This document shows, in pieces, positions 27,201-34,716 of a stretch of 49,285 nt of DNA. A program made the translations under genes and the position numbers. The number at the start of each line of letters is the position of its first letter. The first letter of the stretch is position 1. Below the pieces are notes generated by a model that did no database searches, was not told the DNA's origin, and saw only the letters and a program-made list of their open reading frames with translations. The stretch is from an uncultured Oscillospiraceae bacterium (lineage in GTDB: Bacteria; Bacillota; Clostridia; Oscillospirales; Ruminococcaceae), in NCBI GenBank assembly GCA_934454435.1, contig CAKSGA010000004.1, forward strand, positions 1-49,285, written 5' to 3'.

Positions 27201-27341
27201 GGCATTTCCCTTGGGATACTGCTGGTGTTCATCTTTGCGATATTCCGCAATTTCTCAGTATTCAACGGTTTCTGGATAGCCGGATATAATGTCGTATGGC
27301 TCATTTTCACCGCACTGGTGATGGAGTTCAAGCGCATATGA
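24201..27341 (+). CDS. degenerate P1B-type ATPase with long charged N-terminal region
   Basis: 1046 residues. Residues 1-475 are soluble: a Lys/Glu/Arg-rich coiled-coil stretch (about 55-160) and an acidic run around 434-460. Then come eight membrane segments in the 4+2+2 order of P1B metal pumps, with the A-domain-like part after helix 4 and the P/N part after helix 6. Key chemistry is absent: the phosphorylated Asp of DKTGT is A764 (VEAKTLFPSG), no TGE is seen in the A region, TGDN is KTVDGAL, and no CPC lies in helix 6. Some P-domain shape remains (LLGSRDHMKSHG). Probably a pseudo-pump with a sensing or scaffold role. It overlaps tadA by four bases. Confidence 0.75.
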   Translation: MSDKYSIDDILAEVDRKRSEHSTEQPVGSVTEIIGGNELDSLMRTSGVKTRMSDSELQEQERAEEEAARQRAENIRKAAEKRTGESYSDDEESAARERAENIRKATERKTEQLRKKTEAEEKRRHEREEKERLAEVRRLEKLRQDAQKREQAAKEHTAERTMQFTPQPKETAEPEHSGFTAELSSPGEAAKLFADSEPEVVQPKSEHVQPFVKPAVAGADDDIIFHTRSDLVTTETQKLRKLQRIEEINRALLAADRAAEEPDELVDSLNPMESREKAVDELKNTPAPQEIGDTLAVSGNDLKKMSSGEAEHVKEYSPVTSRKKSHSSADEVLFTPGAQKKTDLSEKDRRSSDALIASLNEKLKEQREKNIAEERTVTLSDISDPRVLPPKGLNLDYDKVIDTSILPTTDPVAAVREAEALAARKKRRISNFMLEDIGDEQEEQDDEDDEEEEEDEVIDLDDENVITERLARAGKGLAGRLVILALLTIAAIIAEVFFTFNIDNVPILSMLHTDVSVFLYTNLTIGILSFGACSSVITNGFSRLLKKKPDGDTLCAFAHLGALGAIVMFLANPNYLIMGRSFVYLVVSMLALCFNTISKLCTVHAAKNNFRFVTGDSEKYFVECTDGEDAEQLARGAVRGFPVVASMRKTEMLCDFIISTYCEDISDRISRVLTPVVLALSVIGGAVGFFITGGENTGSILNQWSIAATVFSAILCVGATFTGALIVMLPMLSASRKTSQRRAAILGYSAVEDFSAVNSVLVEAKTLFPSGSVSVRNIWDYNKNGTNGSQHVTIDEAIIYAASLAVSSDSILADPLFNMLNYKPALLKKVSNCVYESGLGVSGWIGSRRILLGSRDHMKSHGIIVPDSKKESALNKNHDEVVYLAVAGEVCMLFFVTLSANPQVKHHVQRLARNGVSLVIKTVDGALSEGIVSELFDIYAENVKILPAEVHDTFDEHTRYAGKGSAAVSCDGTFSSFASAINGAKALRERIRMGCIMEIAGISLGILLVFIFAIFRNFSVFNGFWIAGYNVVWLIFTALVMEFKRI

Positions 27342-27802
27342 CCCCTGACGAAGAATATATGACAAAGGCGCTGGCCCTCGCCCGGCGTGCCTACGACCTG
27401 GGCGAGATCCCGGTGGGTGCGTTGGTGGTGGGACCTGACGGCGCCATCATCGGCGAGGGGTGGAACCTCCGGGAGCACCTGCAGTCCCCCACCGCCCACG
27501 CCGAGATCCTTGCAATAGAACAGGCGGCGAAAGCCCTCGGCAGCTGGAGACTTTCCGGCTGCACGCTTTATGTCACGCTGGAGCCGTGCCCCATGTGCGC
27601 CGGAGCCATAATGAACTCCCGACTGAAGCGGGTGGTCTACGGCGCATTCGACGACAAGAACGGCGCCTGCGCCTCCGTGGTGAACCTGTTTGAAGAGCGC
27701 TTTACGCATATTCCCTTCGTACGAAGCCGCATACTCATGCAGGAGTGCGGCGACATTCTCACAGAATTCTTCCGGGAGCTGCGGGACAGCTCCGACCAAT
27801 AA
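27338..27802 (+). CDS. tadA: tRNA-specific adenosine deaminase
   Basis: 154 residues from ATG 27338, which overlaps the upstream stop (ATGA). The zinc/catalytic motifs are TAHAEI (His and Glu) and PCPMCAGA (two Cys). It converts A34 to inosine in tRNA-Arg(ACG). The C-terminus HIPFVRSRILMQECGDILTEFFRELR is typical. The upstream in-frame extension lies within the pseudo-ATPase gene. Confidence 0.95.
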   Translation: MTPDEEYMTKALALARRAYDLGEIPVGALVVGPDGAIIGEGWNLREHLQSPTAHAEILAIEQAAKALGSWRLSGCTLYVTLEPCPMCAGAIMNSRLKRVVYGAFDDKNGACASVVNLFEERFTHIPFVRSRILMQECGDILTEFFRELRDSSDQ

Positions 27803-27819
27803 CACGAAAGAACGATGAC

Positions 27820-29259
27820 ATGAATAAATACCAGAAGCTGGCAAGCAATACCATAATTCTGGCGATAGGACAGTTCGGCTCAAAAATGCTCGTGTATGTA
27901 ATGCTGAAATTCTACACGAACATGCTGGGCGCCGACGGCTTCGGTGATGTGAACAACATCATCAACGCCTCATCGCTGCTGATATCCGTGGTCACTCTCT
28001 CGATAAACGAGGGTGTGCTTCGCTATGCCCTGGACAAAGCGAACAACGGAAAGCATGTGCTCTCCATCGGCATAAACACTGCGATGATCGGACTTGTGCT
28101 GTTTGCGGCGGCGGTCCCTCTTATCGGGTTTATCGACATGCTGGCGGACTACAAGTGGCTCATCTACATGTACGTAGCCACCGGAAGTATCAAGGGCATC
28201 TGTGCGATATACGTCCGTGCCCGGGGGCATGTGAAGCTGTTTGCCGTGGACGGTATCCTGACGACCATTGCGGTGATCCTGCTGAACCTCCTGCTGCTCG
28301 GCGTGTTTGACCTGGGCATTGTGGGATATGTTCTGTCGGTGTCCCTCGGCGATTTCTGCTCGATAATCTTCCTGACCATCAGGGCGAAGCTCTACAAGCA
28401 GTACCGCCCCCTCGGCAACGACCCGGTGCTTGCGAAGTCCATGATACGCTACAGCATTCCCCTCATGCCGACTACCATCATGTGGTGGATAATCAACGTG
28501 TCCGATACGTTCATGGTCACTGCGTTCTTTGGCAGCGCCGCAAACGGCGTGTACTCGTTCGCATTCAAGTTCCCGAACCTTGCGGCGATCGTGGTGGGGA
28601 TCTTCTCCCAGGCGTGGCACATGTCCGCCATCACCGAGAGAAACTCCCGAAAGATCAGCCAGTTCTACTCCAATGTGTTCAGCATGATAGAAACCGTCAT
28701 GTTCATCACCGCAGCCGGAATTCTTCTGATACTGCGCCCGATGATCATGCCGTTCTTCGGCAGCAAGGAGTTCGCCGGGGCGTACATTTATGTGCCGTTC
28801 CTGGTGGCGGCGGTGGTGTTCCAGAGCTTCAACAACTTCCTGAGTTCCATATACGAAGCCTGCAACAAGACCATGCACTCGCTTATCTCCAGCATTATCG
28901 GCGCTTCCAGCAACGTCCTGCTTAACCTTATACTGCTGAATTCCCCCATGGGGGTCCTCGGCGCTGCACTGGCGACTTTCGTCAGCTACGTGCTGGTGTA
29001 CATCTACCGTGTCATCGACACCCGGAAGTACCTCTACATGCATGTCAATTTCCCGATGATGTTCCTTAACCTCGGGCTTATCGGCGTTATGTCCGCCTGC
29101 GTTATGCTGATGGACGAGGGGCTGCTGCTCAACGTCGTGAACTCTGTTGTGTTCCTGGTGATCGTTGCGATCAATTTCAAGTCGGCAATGAAAGCCGTGC
29201 GGCTTTTCATTAACAAGAAGCGCAGCGGCTCTACCGGAGCTCCTGACGGAGAAGCCTGA
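27820..29259 (+). CDS. polysaccharide flippase / oligosaccharide transporter (MOP superfamily)
   Basis: 479 residues from ATG 27820, hydrophobic throughout with about 12-14 membrane helices. YQKLASNTIILAIGQFGSKMLVYVMLKFYTNML at the start and SIPLMPTTIMWWIINVSDTFMV in the middle match Wzx/flippase-type proteins that move lipid-linked sugars across the membrane. No glycosyltransferase gene is adjacent, so its substrate is unknown. Transcribed with rlmB, the pseudo-ATPase and tadA. Confidence 0.85.
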   Translation: MNKYQKLASNTIILAIGQFGSKMLVYVMLKFYTNMLGADGFGDVNNIINASSLLISVVTLSINEGVLRYALDKANNGKHVLSIGINTAMIGLVLFAAAVPLIGFIDMLADYKWLIYMYVATGSIKGICAIYVRARGHVKLFAVDGILTTIAVILLNLLLLGVFDLGIVGYVLSVSLGDFCSIIFLTIRAKLYKQYRPLGNDPVLAKSMIRYSIPLMPTTIMWWIINVSDTFMVTAFFGSAANGVYSFAFKFPNLAAIVVGIFSQAWHMSAITERNSRKISQFYSNVFSMIETVMFITAAGILLILRPMIMPFFGSKEFAGAYIYVPFLVAAVVFQSFNNFLSSIYEACNKTMHSLISSIIGASSNVLLNLILLNSPMGVLGAALATFVSYVLVYIYRVIDTRKYLYMHVNFPMMFLNLGLIGVMSACVMLMDEGLLLNVVNSVVFLVIVAINFKSAMKAVRLFINKKRSGSTGAPDGEA

Positions 29260-29264
29260 CCCTA

Positions 29265-29293
29265 AACAAAACACCCGCCATTTCTGACGGGTG
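29265..29293 (-). terminator. terminator of the XRE regulator gene
   Basis: CACCCG (29272-29277) pairs with CGGGTG (29288-29293); minus-strand RNA continues TTTTGTTT. It may also slow plus-strand transcription from the flippase gene. Confidence 0.6.
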
Positions 29294-29313
29294 CGGATAT
29301 ATGTATGTTGACT

Positions 29314-29982
29314 TCACTGGAGCTTGTTCAGGGTCTTTTCAGAGCTGTTCACGACTGAAAGCAGCGCAGCCGCCTGCTTTGAGAACTCCTGCTCGATACG
29401 TGCAGTGGTTATTTTGTCGTCCTCTGAGCCGCCGTTTTCTGCAGCAGAGCGTGCCTTGGTGTCCTCAATGGAGAGCGCCGCAGAGGTCAGCCCGGAAACC
29501 TTGTTTTCCGGAATGCTGAACACATGCTCATCGTTGGACTTCCCTGCGCTGTAGATCATGCGGTAGCAGCGGTAGACCGCCATCGAGAGGTATGAGTACA
29601 CCGCCCTTGACAGCTCGGAATTCTTCGCCTTTATGAGAAGTGAGAAGATGATCTCGATGGAGTTGGTAAGCAGCTTCTTCTGAAAGAACACTGACAGCCC
29701 CGAGGGAGCGCCATCATACTTTTCAGCAGCTGAGCTCTCCGGCAGCTCCTGCTCCGTAACGGAAGCGCCGGTGCTGAGGGGCGAGCGCCCGAGCAGGTAG
29801 TCTATGGAAACATTATAGTAATCCGCAGCACGCACGAGAAAATCCAGACCGCACTCACGCTTTCCGTTCTCGTAATGTGACAGCAGCGCCTGGGTGACCT
29901 CAAGGTCAGCGGCAGCCTGCTTCTGGCTGAGACCCCGTTCCTTACGCAGCAGCGTCATGATACGGGGGAAGTCTTTATTCAT
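29314..29982 (-). CDS. XRE-family helix-turn-helix regulator
   Basis: 222 residues from ATG 29982 (AAGGAG upstream); the in-frame extension upstream covers the promoter and is dropped. The HTH is at about residues 6-60 (LRKERGLSQKQAAADLEVTQALLSHYENGKR). The rest is helical with no known ligand domain and no membrane segment. Regulatory targets unknown; it has its own promoter at 30046-30074. Confidence 0.85.
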   Translation of the reverse strand: MNKDFPRIMTLLRKERGLSQKQAAADLEVTQALLSHYENGKRECGLDFLVRAADYYNVSIDYLLGRSPLSTGASVTEQELPESSAAEKYDGAPSGLSVFFQKKLLTNSIEIIFSLLIKAKNSELSRAVYSYLSMAVYRCYRMIYSAGKSNDEHVFSIPENKVSGLTSAALSIEDTKARSAAENGGSEDDKITTARIEQEFSKQAAALLSVVNSSEKTLNKLQ

Positions 29983-30045
29983 ACATTTTCTCCTTATTAT
30001 TATTTTCCCCATGGTTTCGTTTTTTTGTATAATACCATATTGTAT

Positions 30046-30074
30046 ATTATAAACTGAATATTCCGATTTGTAAA
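30046..30074 (-). promoter_or_regulatory. promoter of the XRE gene
   Basis: Minus strand TTTACA (30074-30069), 17 bp, TATAAT (30051-30046). Confidence 0.75.
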
Positions 30075-30094
30075 GTGTCATATTTCACAAAAAA

Positions 30095-30307
30095 ACGACA
30101 GTCTGATAGGGCATTATCTATAATACTGTAAGCAGCGGACTGCATGTGGTCAAATTCAGCGAAAATAACGCTAAATGTAGTGACCAAGCCCACTGAGCGC
30201 ACTTCCGGGTTCAAATACAGTCTGACTTTTCTGCGCAGAATATACTCTGCGTATACCAAAGACCAAACCGGCATTCTGCCGAGCACATAACGAAAGGTAT
30301 AAGGAAC
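30095..30307 (+). promoter_or_regulatory. possible weak promoter and structured leader of the phosphatase gene
   Basis: A -10-like TATAAT lies at 30119-30124 with only a poor -35 (ACGACA). The leader that follows has three hairpins: TGGTCA/TGACCA around an inner AGCG/CGCT (30147-30186), CGCAGA/TCTGCG with a six-base loop (30233-30252) and GGCA/TGCC (30270-30280). No known riboswitch is recognised. Confidence 0.4.
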
Positions 30308-30916
30308 ATGAAAAATTACTATCTGTATCTCATTCGTCACGGACTTACCCAGGGAAATCTTGACGGAAAGTATATCGGTCAGACCGACCTTGCTCTCTGC
30401 CCGGAGGGAGAAAAGGAGATACACAGACTGGCGGAGTCCGGGGTTTACCCCGGGGTGGAGCGTGTGTATTCCTCCCCGCTGAAGCGCTGCACCGAAACCG
30501 CCCAGATCATCTACCCGGAGATACAGCTCACAAAAGTAGACGAGATCGCCGAGATGGACTTCGGCGAGTTTGAGGGAAAGCACCAGAAAGACATCGCCGA
30601 CCTGCCGGAATACACCGAGTGGCTGAAAGGCGGTCCGGAAGCATGTCCTCCCGGCGGTGAGAAGTTCGGGGATTTCTCTCTGAGGTGTATAAGCGGCCTG
30701 GATATTATTTTCAGCGACATGATGAAAAAAGGACTAACCCGGGCGGCGGTGATCACCCACGGCGGAGTTATCACCAACCTGCTCGCTGGGTTCGGTCTGC
30801 CAAAGGGAAAGCCGGCTGACTTCATGCTGCCCCCCGGCGGCGGCTACGAGATAATCCTGTCGGCGTTCCTCTGGCAAAAGGGACCGGTGTTCGAGATCAG
30901 CGGAAGATTGTTCTAA
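30308..30916 (+). CDS. histidine phosphatase family protein
   Basis: 202 residues. Phosphoglycerate-mutase-like fold with the phospho-His motif LIRHGLTQGN, the YSSPLKRCTETA arginine and the second catalytic His in VITHGGVITN. It is closest in layout to alpha-ribazole phosphatase or GpmB-type broad phosphatases; the substrate is not determined. Followed closely by a 74-codon gene and the TraB lipoprotein gene. Confidence 0.88.
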   Translation: MKNYYLYLIRHGLTQGNLDGKYIGQTDLALCPEGEKEIHRLAESGVYPGVERVYSSPLKRCTETAQIIYPEIQLTKVDEIAEMDFGEFEGKHQKDIADLPEYTEWLKGGPEACPPGGEKFGDFSLRCISGLDIIFSDMMKKGLTRAAVITHGGVITNLLAGFGLPKGKPADFMLPPGGGYEIILSAFLWQKGPVFEISGRLF

Positions 30917-30926
30917 AGGAGAAATT

Positions 30927-31151
30927 ATGACAGTTCAGGAATTACAGACAAAGCTCTTCGAGCTTGACATACCCCACTATTACTACAACATCTGCGGCAC
31001 CGGCGAGGACGAGGATCAGCGTATCTGCCTGGTAAACGAAGCCGGAAAGTGGCTTGTCTACTACAGCGAGGACGGCGACCGAATGGAACTCTCCGAATAC
31101 GCCGCTGAAGCGGACGCCTGCGCCGACTGCCTCGGCAGGCTCTCGGAGTAA
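30927..31151 (+). CDS. small hypothetical acidic protein
   Basis: 74 residues beginning MTVQELQTKLFELDIPHYYYN, with AAGGAG upstream and a GNEAGKW-like strand (CLVNEAGKWLVYYSEDGDR). Tyr- and Asp/Glu-rich, cytosolic, no membrane helix. It lies 10 bases after the phosphatase and 3 bases before the TraB gene, so it is part of that unit. I do not recognise the family; the size and strand pattern resemble small immunity-type proteins, but nothing nearby supports that. Confidence 0.7.
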   Translation: MTVQELQTKLFELDIPHYYYNICGTGEDEDQRICLVNEAGKWLVYYSEDGDRMELSEYAAEADACADCLGRLSE

Positions 31152-31154
31152 GCC

Positions 31155-32144
31155 ATGAAGAAGCGGTTAAGGGTCGCTGCCGCCCTTGTTTCGGCAGTGC
31201 TGCTGTGCGGCTGTTCCGGTGTCCGGGAAGACCGCCAGCCCCTGGATGTGAACACCTCTCCCGTGGTGGATAACAACTGCGTCACACCGCCGTTCTGGGT
31301 GGTGGAGGACGAGAGCACCGGGGCGCAGGTCTTTCTTCTGGGAAGCATGCACGCCGGCGCCGCCGGGTCGGAGTACCCGGACTATATTCTGGAAGCGCTC
31401 CTCAACAGCAGCTGGGTGGCTCCGGAGATGGACACGATATCGTTCAGCAGTGACTTTTTCCTCCAGCAGAAGTGCGTGAAGTACCTTCAGCTCAGCGGAA
31501 CCACGGCTAAAGAGCTCCTCGAAGCTTCCTACGACAGTACGGTGTCGTACTTCAGAAGCAAAGGCATATGGCAGGACGGAATGGAGCAGATGACGCCGTT
31601 CTACTGGGCTTCTGCGGCAAGCGGGCTGGTGGTCAGCCAGGCGGGACTTGACACGGAGCTCGGCACGGAAAACGTCCTGCTGGAGATAGCCCACAAGGAG
31701 GGTATAAAGGTCCGGGAGATAGAGGGCGGCGAAGCGCAGTACAAGATGATGGGCGAGATACCCATGAGCGTGCAGCTCCAGACCCTGGCGGAGTGCGTCG
31801 GCGACGACAATATCAATTCCCAGGCGGAAGCCTCTGCGGAGCTCTACAATGCCTGGAGTCGCTTTGACGAGGACTATTTCAGCACCCTTACGGTTTACGA
31901 CCCGGAAGAGGTCGATAACCCCGATGACTGGCAGAGTTACTACGACATGATGTACACCGACCGCCAGAAGAAGATGGCTGATTTCATAACGGAAGCCCTG
32001 AAAAACGGCGAGCAGGGATTCGTATTCGTGGGGGCGATGCACTTCTATGCTGCGCCGTCAGTGATCTGTCTGCTGGAACAGGCGGGGTATGAGGTCACGG
32101 CGATACACGGCGTCACCCGGGGTGAGGGTCTTAAAGCCGCCTGA
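31155..32144 (+). CDS. TraB/GumN-family lipoprotein
   Basis: 329 residues. The lipobox is VLLCGCS (Cys at about 17). The family's two GxxH motifs are VFLLGSMHAG near residue 60 and FVFVGAMHFYAA near the C-terminus. Homologues adopt a Tiki/TraB fold proposed to have metalloprotease activity outside the membrane. The last gene of the phosphatase unit. Confidence 0.85.
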   Translation: MKKRLRVAAALVSAVLLCGCSGVREDRQPLDVNTSPVVDNNCVTPPFWVVEDESTGAQVFLLGSMHAGAAGSEYPDYILEALLNSSWVAPEMDTISFSSDFFLQQKCVKYLQLSGTTAKELLEASYDSTVSYFRSKGIWQDGMEQMTPFYWASAASGLVVSQAGLDTELGTENVLLEIAHKEGIKVREIEGGEAQYKMMGEIPMSVQLQTLAECVGDDNINSQAEASAELYNAWSRFDEDYFSTLTVYDPEEVDNPDDWQSYYDMMYTDRQKKMADFITEALKNGEQGFVFVGAMHFYAAPSVICLLEQAGYEVTAIHGVTRGEGLKAA

Positions 32145-32204
32145 GTTCTAAACGTCGTTCAAACGGAATATAATGTCAGCACAGACGATCTGAAAGGAGA
32201 AGCC

Positions 32205-32450
32205 ATGCTGACATTAAAACGCCGTACAAGCCCGGACGAAACCCGTTCCCGGGAGCTCATAAAGGAATACGAAGCCCTGACCGAGCGCCTTGCGAACATA
32301 CGAAGCTGCTTTGACCTTGCCGAGGAGGAGTCGGACATCGACGCCCTGATCTATGAGGAGAACGCAGTACAGTGCCGCCTTTCGGCGCTGAGCCTTAAAG
32401 CAAGGAGCATGGGCGTCCACGCCGAGCTCTTTGACCGCCGTCAGAAGTGA
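32205..32450 (+). CDS. DUF2508 (YaaL-like) small coiled-coil protein
   Basis: 81 residues, helical and charged. The second half (ESDIDALIYEENAVQCRLSALSLKARSMGV) fits the DUF2508 pattern of Firmicutes. AAAGGAG precedes the ATG. A TATAAT at 32169-32174 lacks a good -35. Function unknown; unlike in Bacillus there is no recR beside it. Confidence 0.7.
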   Translation: MLTLKRRTSPDETRSRELIKEYEALTERLANIRSCFDLAEEESDIDALIYEENAVQCRLSALSLKARSMGVHAELFDRRQK

Positions 32451-32519
32451 TCACGCTGCTGTTTTCTGTGCCGACTGAAAAAATATCTTAAAAAATCGAA
32501 TATTTTTTGAAAAAAGCTA

Positions 32520-32548
32520 TTGACAAATCCATAAAGCTGTGATATAAT
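32520..32548 (+). promoter_or_regulatory. promoter of tRNA-Leu
   Basis: TTGACA (32520-32525), 17 bp, TATAAT (32543-32548). Confidence 0.9.
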
Positions 32549-32595
32549 AATATAGTCGTTGAGAGCCAAGAACTCAAACGAAGAAAAGAATAAAT

Positions 32596-32680
32596 GCGGG
32601 TGTGCTGGAACTGGCAGACAGGCACGTTTGAGGTGCGTGTGTTGTATGACATACGGGTTCAAGTCCCGTCACCCGCACCA
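32596..32680 (+). tRNA. tRNA-Leu(GAG)
   Basis: A 7-bp acceptor stem GCGGGTG/CACCCGC, anticodon stem CACGT/GCGTG with loop TTGAGGT (anticodon GAG, reading CUU/CUC), a long class II variable arm and T loop TTCAAGT. The CCA end is encoded (32678-32680). Confidence 0.95.
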
Positions 32681-32681
32681 G

Positions 32682-32712
32682 ACCATCGTACAGAAATGTA
32701 CGATGGTTTTTC
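32682..32712 (+). terminator. terminator of tRNA-Leu
   Basis: An 11-bp perfect stem (32682-32692 with 32697-32707) with a GAAA loop, then TTTTCTTTT. Confidence 0.9.
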
Positions 32713-32842
32713 TTTTATTTGCACCTACCCTGCCCTCCAACAGTATAAAAGCCGAACACTGGTGCTCATATCGCTCGTTTGATCAGGTCTGAAGATGCCG
32801 GACGCAGAGCAGCTTTTACACAGGATGCTATGAACAATATGG

Positions 32843-32874
32843 CAAAAAAACACCGCACTTTTCAGTGCGGTGTT
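32843..32874 (-). terminator. terminator of the tRNA-Thr/tRNA-Tyr operon
   Basis: An 11-bp perfect stem (32849-32859 with 32864-32874); the minus strand continues with seven T. It lies one base past the tRNA-Tyr CCA end. Confidence 0.9.
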
Positions 32875-32875
32875 T

Positions 32876-32960
32876 TGGTGGGAGCTGGTGGATTCGAACC
32901 ACCGAAGCATGACGCAGCAGATTTACAGTCTGTCCCCTTTGGCCACTCGGGAAAGCTCCC
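32876..32960 (-). tRNA. tRNA-Tyr(GTA)
   Basis: Minus strand GGGAGCT...CCACCA ends; acceptor stem complementary, anticodon loop with GTA (CTGTAAATC), long class II variable arm, T loop TTCGAAT. CCA encoded. Second in the operon after tRNA-Thr. Confidence 0.95.
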
Positions 32961-32988
32961 ATATTCAATTGTAAGTTCCATTAAAAAA

Positions 32989-33064
32989 TGGAGCTGGTGG
33001 ACGGATTCGAACCCCCGACCTGCTGATTACAAATCAGCTGCTCTACCAGCTGAGCTACACCAGC
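32989..33064 (-). tRNA. tRNA-Thr(TGT)
   Basis: 76 bases. Acceptor stem GCTGGTG/CACCAGC, D loop AGCTGGTAGA, anticodon loop TTTGTAA with TGT, T loop TTCGAAT, encoded CCA. Confidence 0.95.
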
Positions 33065-33108
33065 GTAAAGCGTTGTCAGTTTTGTTTCATCTCCCTGACG
33101 ACTTATAT

Positions 33109-33137
33109 ATTATATCATATTATTTCACGTTTGTCAA
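33109..33137 (-). promoter_or_regulatory. promoter of the tRNA-Thr/tRNA-Tyr operon
   Basis: Minus strand TTGACA (33137-33132), 17 bp, TATAAT (33114-33109). Confidence 0.9.
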
Positions 33138-33203
33138 CACCTTTTTTCAAAAAAAAACTGATTTTTTGCGAAAAGTTTTTGAAAGGTTCCACAAAATCGC
33201 ATA

Positions 33204-33236
33204 AGAAAGCCCCGGAGCGGATATCCGTCCCGGGGC
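33204..33236 (-). terminator. terminator of the aldolase gene
   Basis: GCCCCGG (33209-33215) pairs with CCGGGGC (33230-33236), with an inner self-complementary CGGATATCCG; minus-strand RNA continues TTTCTT. Confidence 0.8.
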
Positions 33237-33244
33237 GGGGGAAT

Positions 33245-34219
33245 TTATTCCTGTGCGGTGACTTCCTTGTAGAACTCAGAATAGTCCCTGCGCTTGTCGT
33301 TCGTGAACTGAATAGCGGTCCTGGGGTGCTGGTTGAGCATTCCGGTCAGGAGGTACTGGGTGTCATAGCCCCAGACAACGCCCTCGTCCCTGAGCTTCTT
33401 CATGTGCTTCTCAATAAACTGGAGAGCCGGATAAATGTTGTACTTCGGGTTCTTGAGGAAACCGAGGAGCAGCTCCATTGCGCAGTTTCCGGCGCCTCTG
33501 CCCATTTCGGAGTATGTTCCGTCCAGCCAGTCAACGCCGTCGCCGACTGCTTCAACAGTGTTAGCGAACGCCAGCTGCTGGTTATTGTGTGCGTGAATTC
33601 CCAGCTTCTTTCCGTACTTTGCAGCATATTCGCCGTACAGCGCTGCGATACGCTCGATCTGCTCAGGGTACAGTGCGCCGAAGCTGTCTACTATATAAAT
33701 AACGTCTACCGGTGACTTTCCGAGAATATCCAGAGCAACCTTTATGTCAGCGTCCTGGGCGTTGGAGATAGCCATGATATTGCAGGTCACCTCGTAACCC
33801 TTGGCTGCGCAGTCCTCAATGACTTCAACAGCGGCGGGGATCTGATTTAGGTATGTCGCAACACGGATCACATCTATCGGGCTTTCACTGCGCTTGTGGA
33901 TATCATTGCGGAAATCACATCTGCCTACGTCCGCCATTACTGCGATCTTGAGATCGGTGTTGTTTTCGCCAACGATCGCACGGATATCCTCGTCGTCACA
34001 GAACTTCCACTTTCCGAAATCCTTTACATCGAACATTTCCTTGGAAGCCTTATAGCCGAACTCCATAACGTCCACGCCTGCTTTTATATTGGTCTGATAC
34101 AGGTCCTTGACAAAATCGTCCGTAAACCTGAACGCATTTACTAGTCCGCCGTCACGCAGCGTTGCGTCTACTATCCTGATGTCAGATCTGAAATCCATGA
34201 GCTTTGAAACTTCCTTCAT
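33245..34219 (-). CDS. DRE-TIM metallolyase family aldolase
   Basis: 324 residues from ATG 34219 (AAAGGA upstream). The DRE-type metal motif is VDATLRDGG near the N-terminus, and the metal-binding IHAHNNQQLAFAN lies in the second half. The fold is that of 4-hydroxy-2-oxovalerate aldolase, HMG-CoA lyase and isopropylmalate synthase. No neighbouring pathway genes help define the substrate. Single gene with its own promoter and terminator. Confidence 0.82.
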   Translation of the reverse strand: MKEVSKLMDFRSDIRIVDATLRDGGLVNAFRFTDDFVKDLYQTNIKAGVDVMEFGYKASKEMFDVKDFGKWKFCDDEDIRAIVGENNTDLKIAVMADVGRCDFRNDIHKRSESPIDVIRVATYLNQIPAAVEVIEDCAAKGYEVTCNIMAISNAQDADIKVALDILGKSPVDVIYIVDSFGALYPEQIERIAALYGEYAAKYGKKLGIHAHNNQQLAFANTVEAVGDGVDWLDGTYSEMGRGAGNCAMELLLGFLKNPKYNIYPALQFIEKHMKKLRDEGVVWGYDTQYLLTGMLNQHPRTAIQFTNDKRRDYSEFYKEVTAQE

Positions 34220-34245
34220 TTTACTACATTCCTTTCGTTGCTTTA

Positions 34246-34277
34246 GCACTTTTATGCTTTTGTGCTTTTATGCTTTT
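34246..34277. repeat. short tandem repeat in the aldolase leader
   Basis: Two 16-base units, GCACTTTTATGCTTTT and GTGCTTTTATGCTTTT, differing only in bases 2-4. They lie between the promoter and the ribosome binding site. Confidence 0.7.
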
Positions 34278-34301
34278 TATCTCTAAAGTGCCAATGATGA
34301 T

Positions 34302-34330
34302 ATTATACACCTCTTGCCCGGATTTGTCAA
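34302..34330 (-). promoter_or_regulatory. promoter of the aldolase gene
   Basis: Minus strand TTGACA (34330-34325), 17 bp, TATAAT (34307-34302). Confidence 0.9.
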
Positions 34331-34406
34331 CCCCTTTTTCAGATTTTTTCATATTTCTTTATTATCTCAGAATCTCAGATCAAAAAAATATCTCAATCAA
34401 AAGAAG

Positions 34407-34428
34407 CGGGAGGGGCAAGCCCCTCCCA
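34407..34428 (-). terminator. distal copy of the duplicated terminator hairpin (element B)
   Basis: An 8-bp stem with loop CAAG. For copA transcripts (minus strand) this is the outer copy and is followed by CTTCTTTTG. It differs from 34717-34738 at one of 22 bases. Confidence 0.75.
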
Positions 34429-34716
34429 CAGTCTGTCGAAAAACTTATCAAATTTTGCGTAGCATACTGAAAGTTTTCGGTCCAGCCTTTTTCAAAAGGC
34501 TGGCAGGTCGAGGGCAGCGCCCTCGTCTGCCGTTAGGCACGCACTTCGTGCTTAGCCTTTGCAGACGGCGAAATCTCTACGGCTAAAAAGCGCTAAAGGG
34601 GTGTGGGCAGGGGGCAGACTAAGCCCAGCCACAGGCTGGGCGTGTCTGGTAAACTAAGAGTTTTCCCCCACAGTTTCTTTCAAATTATTTACCGTAATGA
34701 CTTTTTCGACAAGCTG
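34429..34716. mobile_element. terminator-targeted element, divergent copy B (288 bp)
   Basis: Its ends are CAGTCTGTCGAAAAA and the inverse of CAGCTTGTCGAAAAA, matching the inverted repeats of copies A, C and D. The interior differs and is longer: hairpins at 34482-34503 (CCAGCCTTTT/AAAAGGCTGG), 34509-34525, a large stem CGTCTGC/GCAGACG (34524-34567) whose loop holds GCACG/CGTGC, and AGCCCAGCC/GGCTGGGC (34622-34641). No protein-coding capacity. It separates two near-identical 22-bp terminator hairpins downstream of copA. Confidence 0.75.

Noticed and set aside
24201..27341. Annotation as a functional heavy-metal ATPase
   Set aside because: The catalytic Asp, TGE and CPC motifs are missing, so ion pumping by the P-type cycle is not supported.
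34429..34716. Short open frames inside element B as a possible small protein gene
   Set aside because: The frames cross several strong hairpins and lack ribosome binding sites; the region is explained by the element's palindromes.
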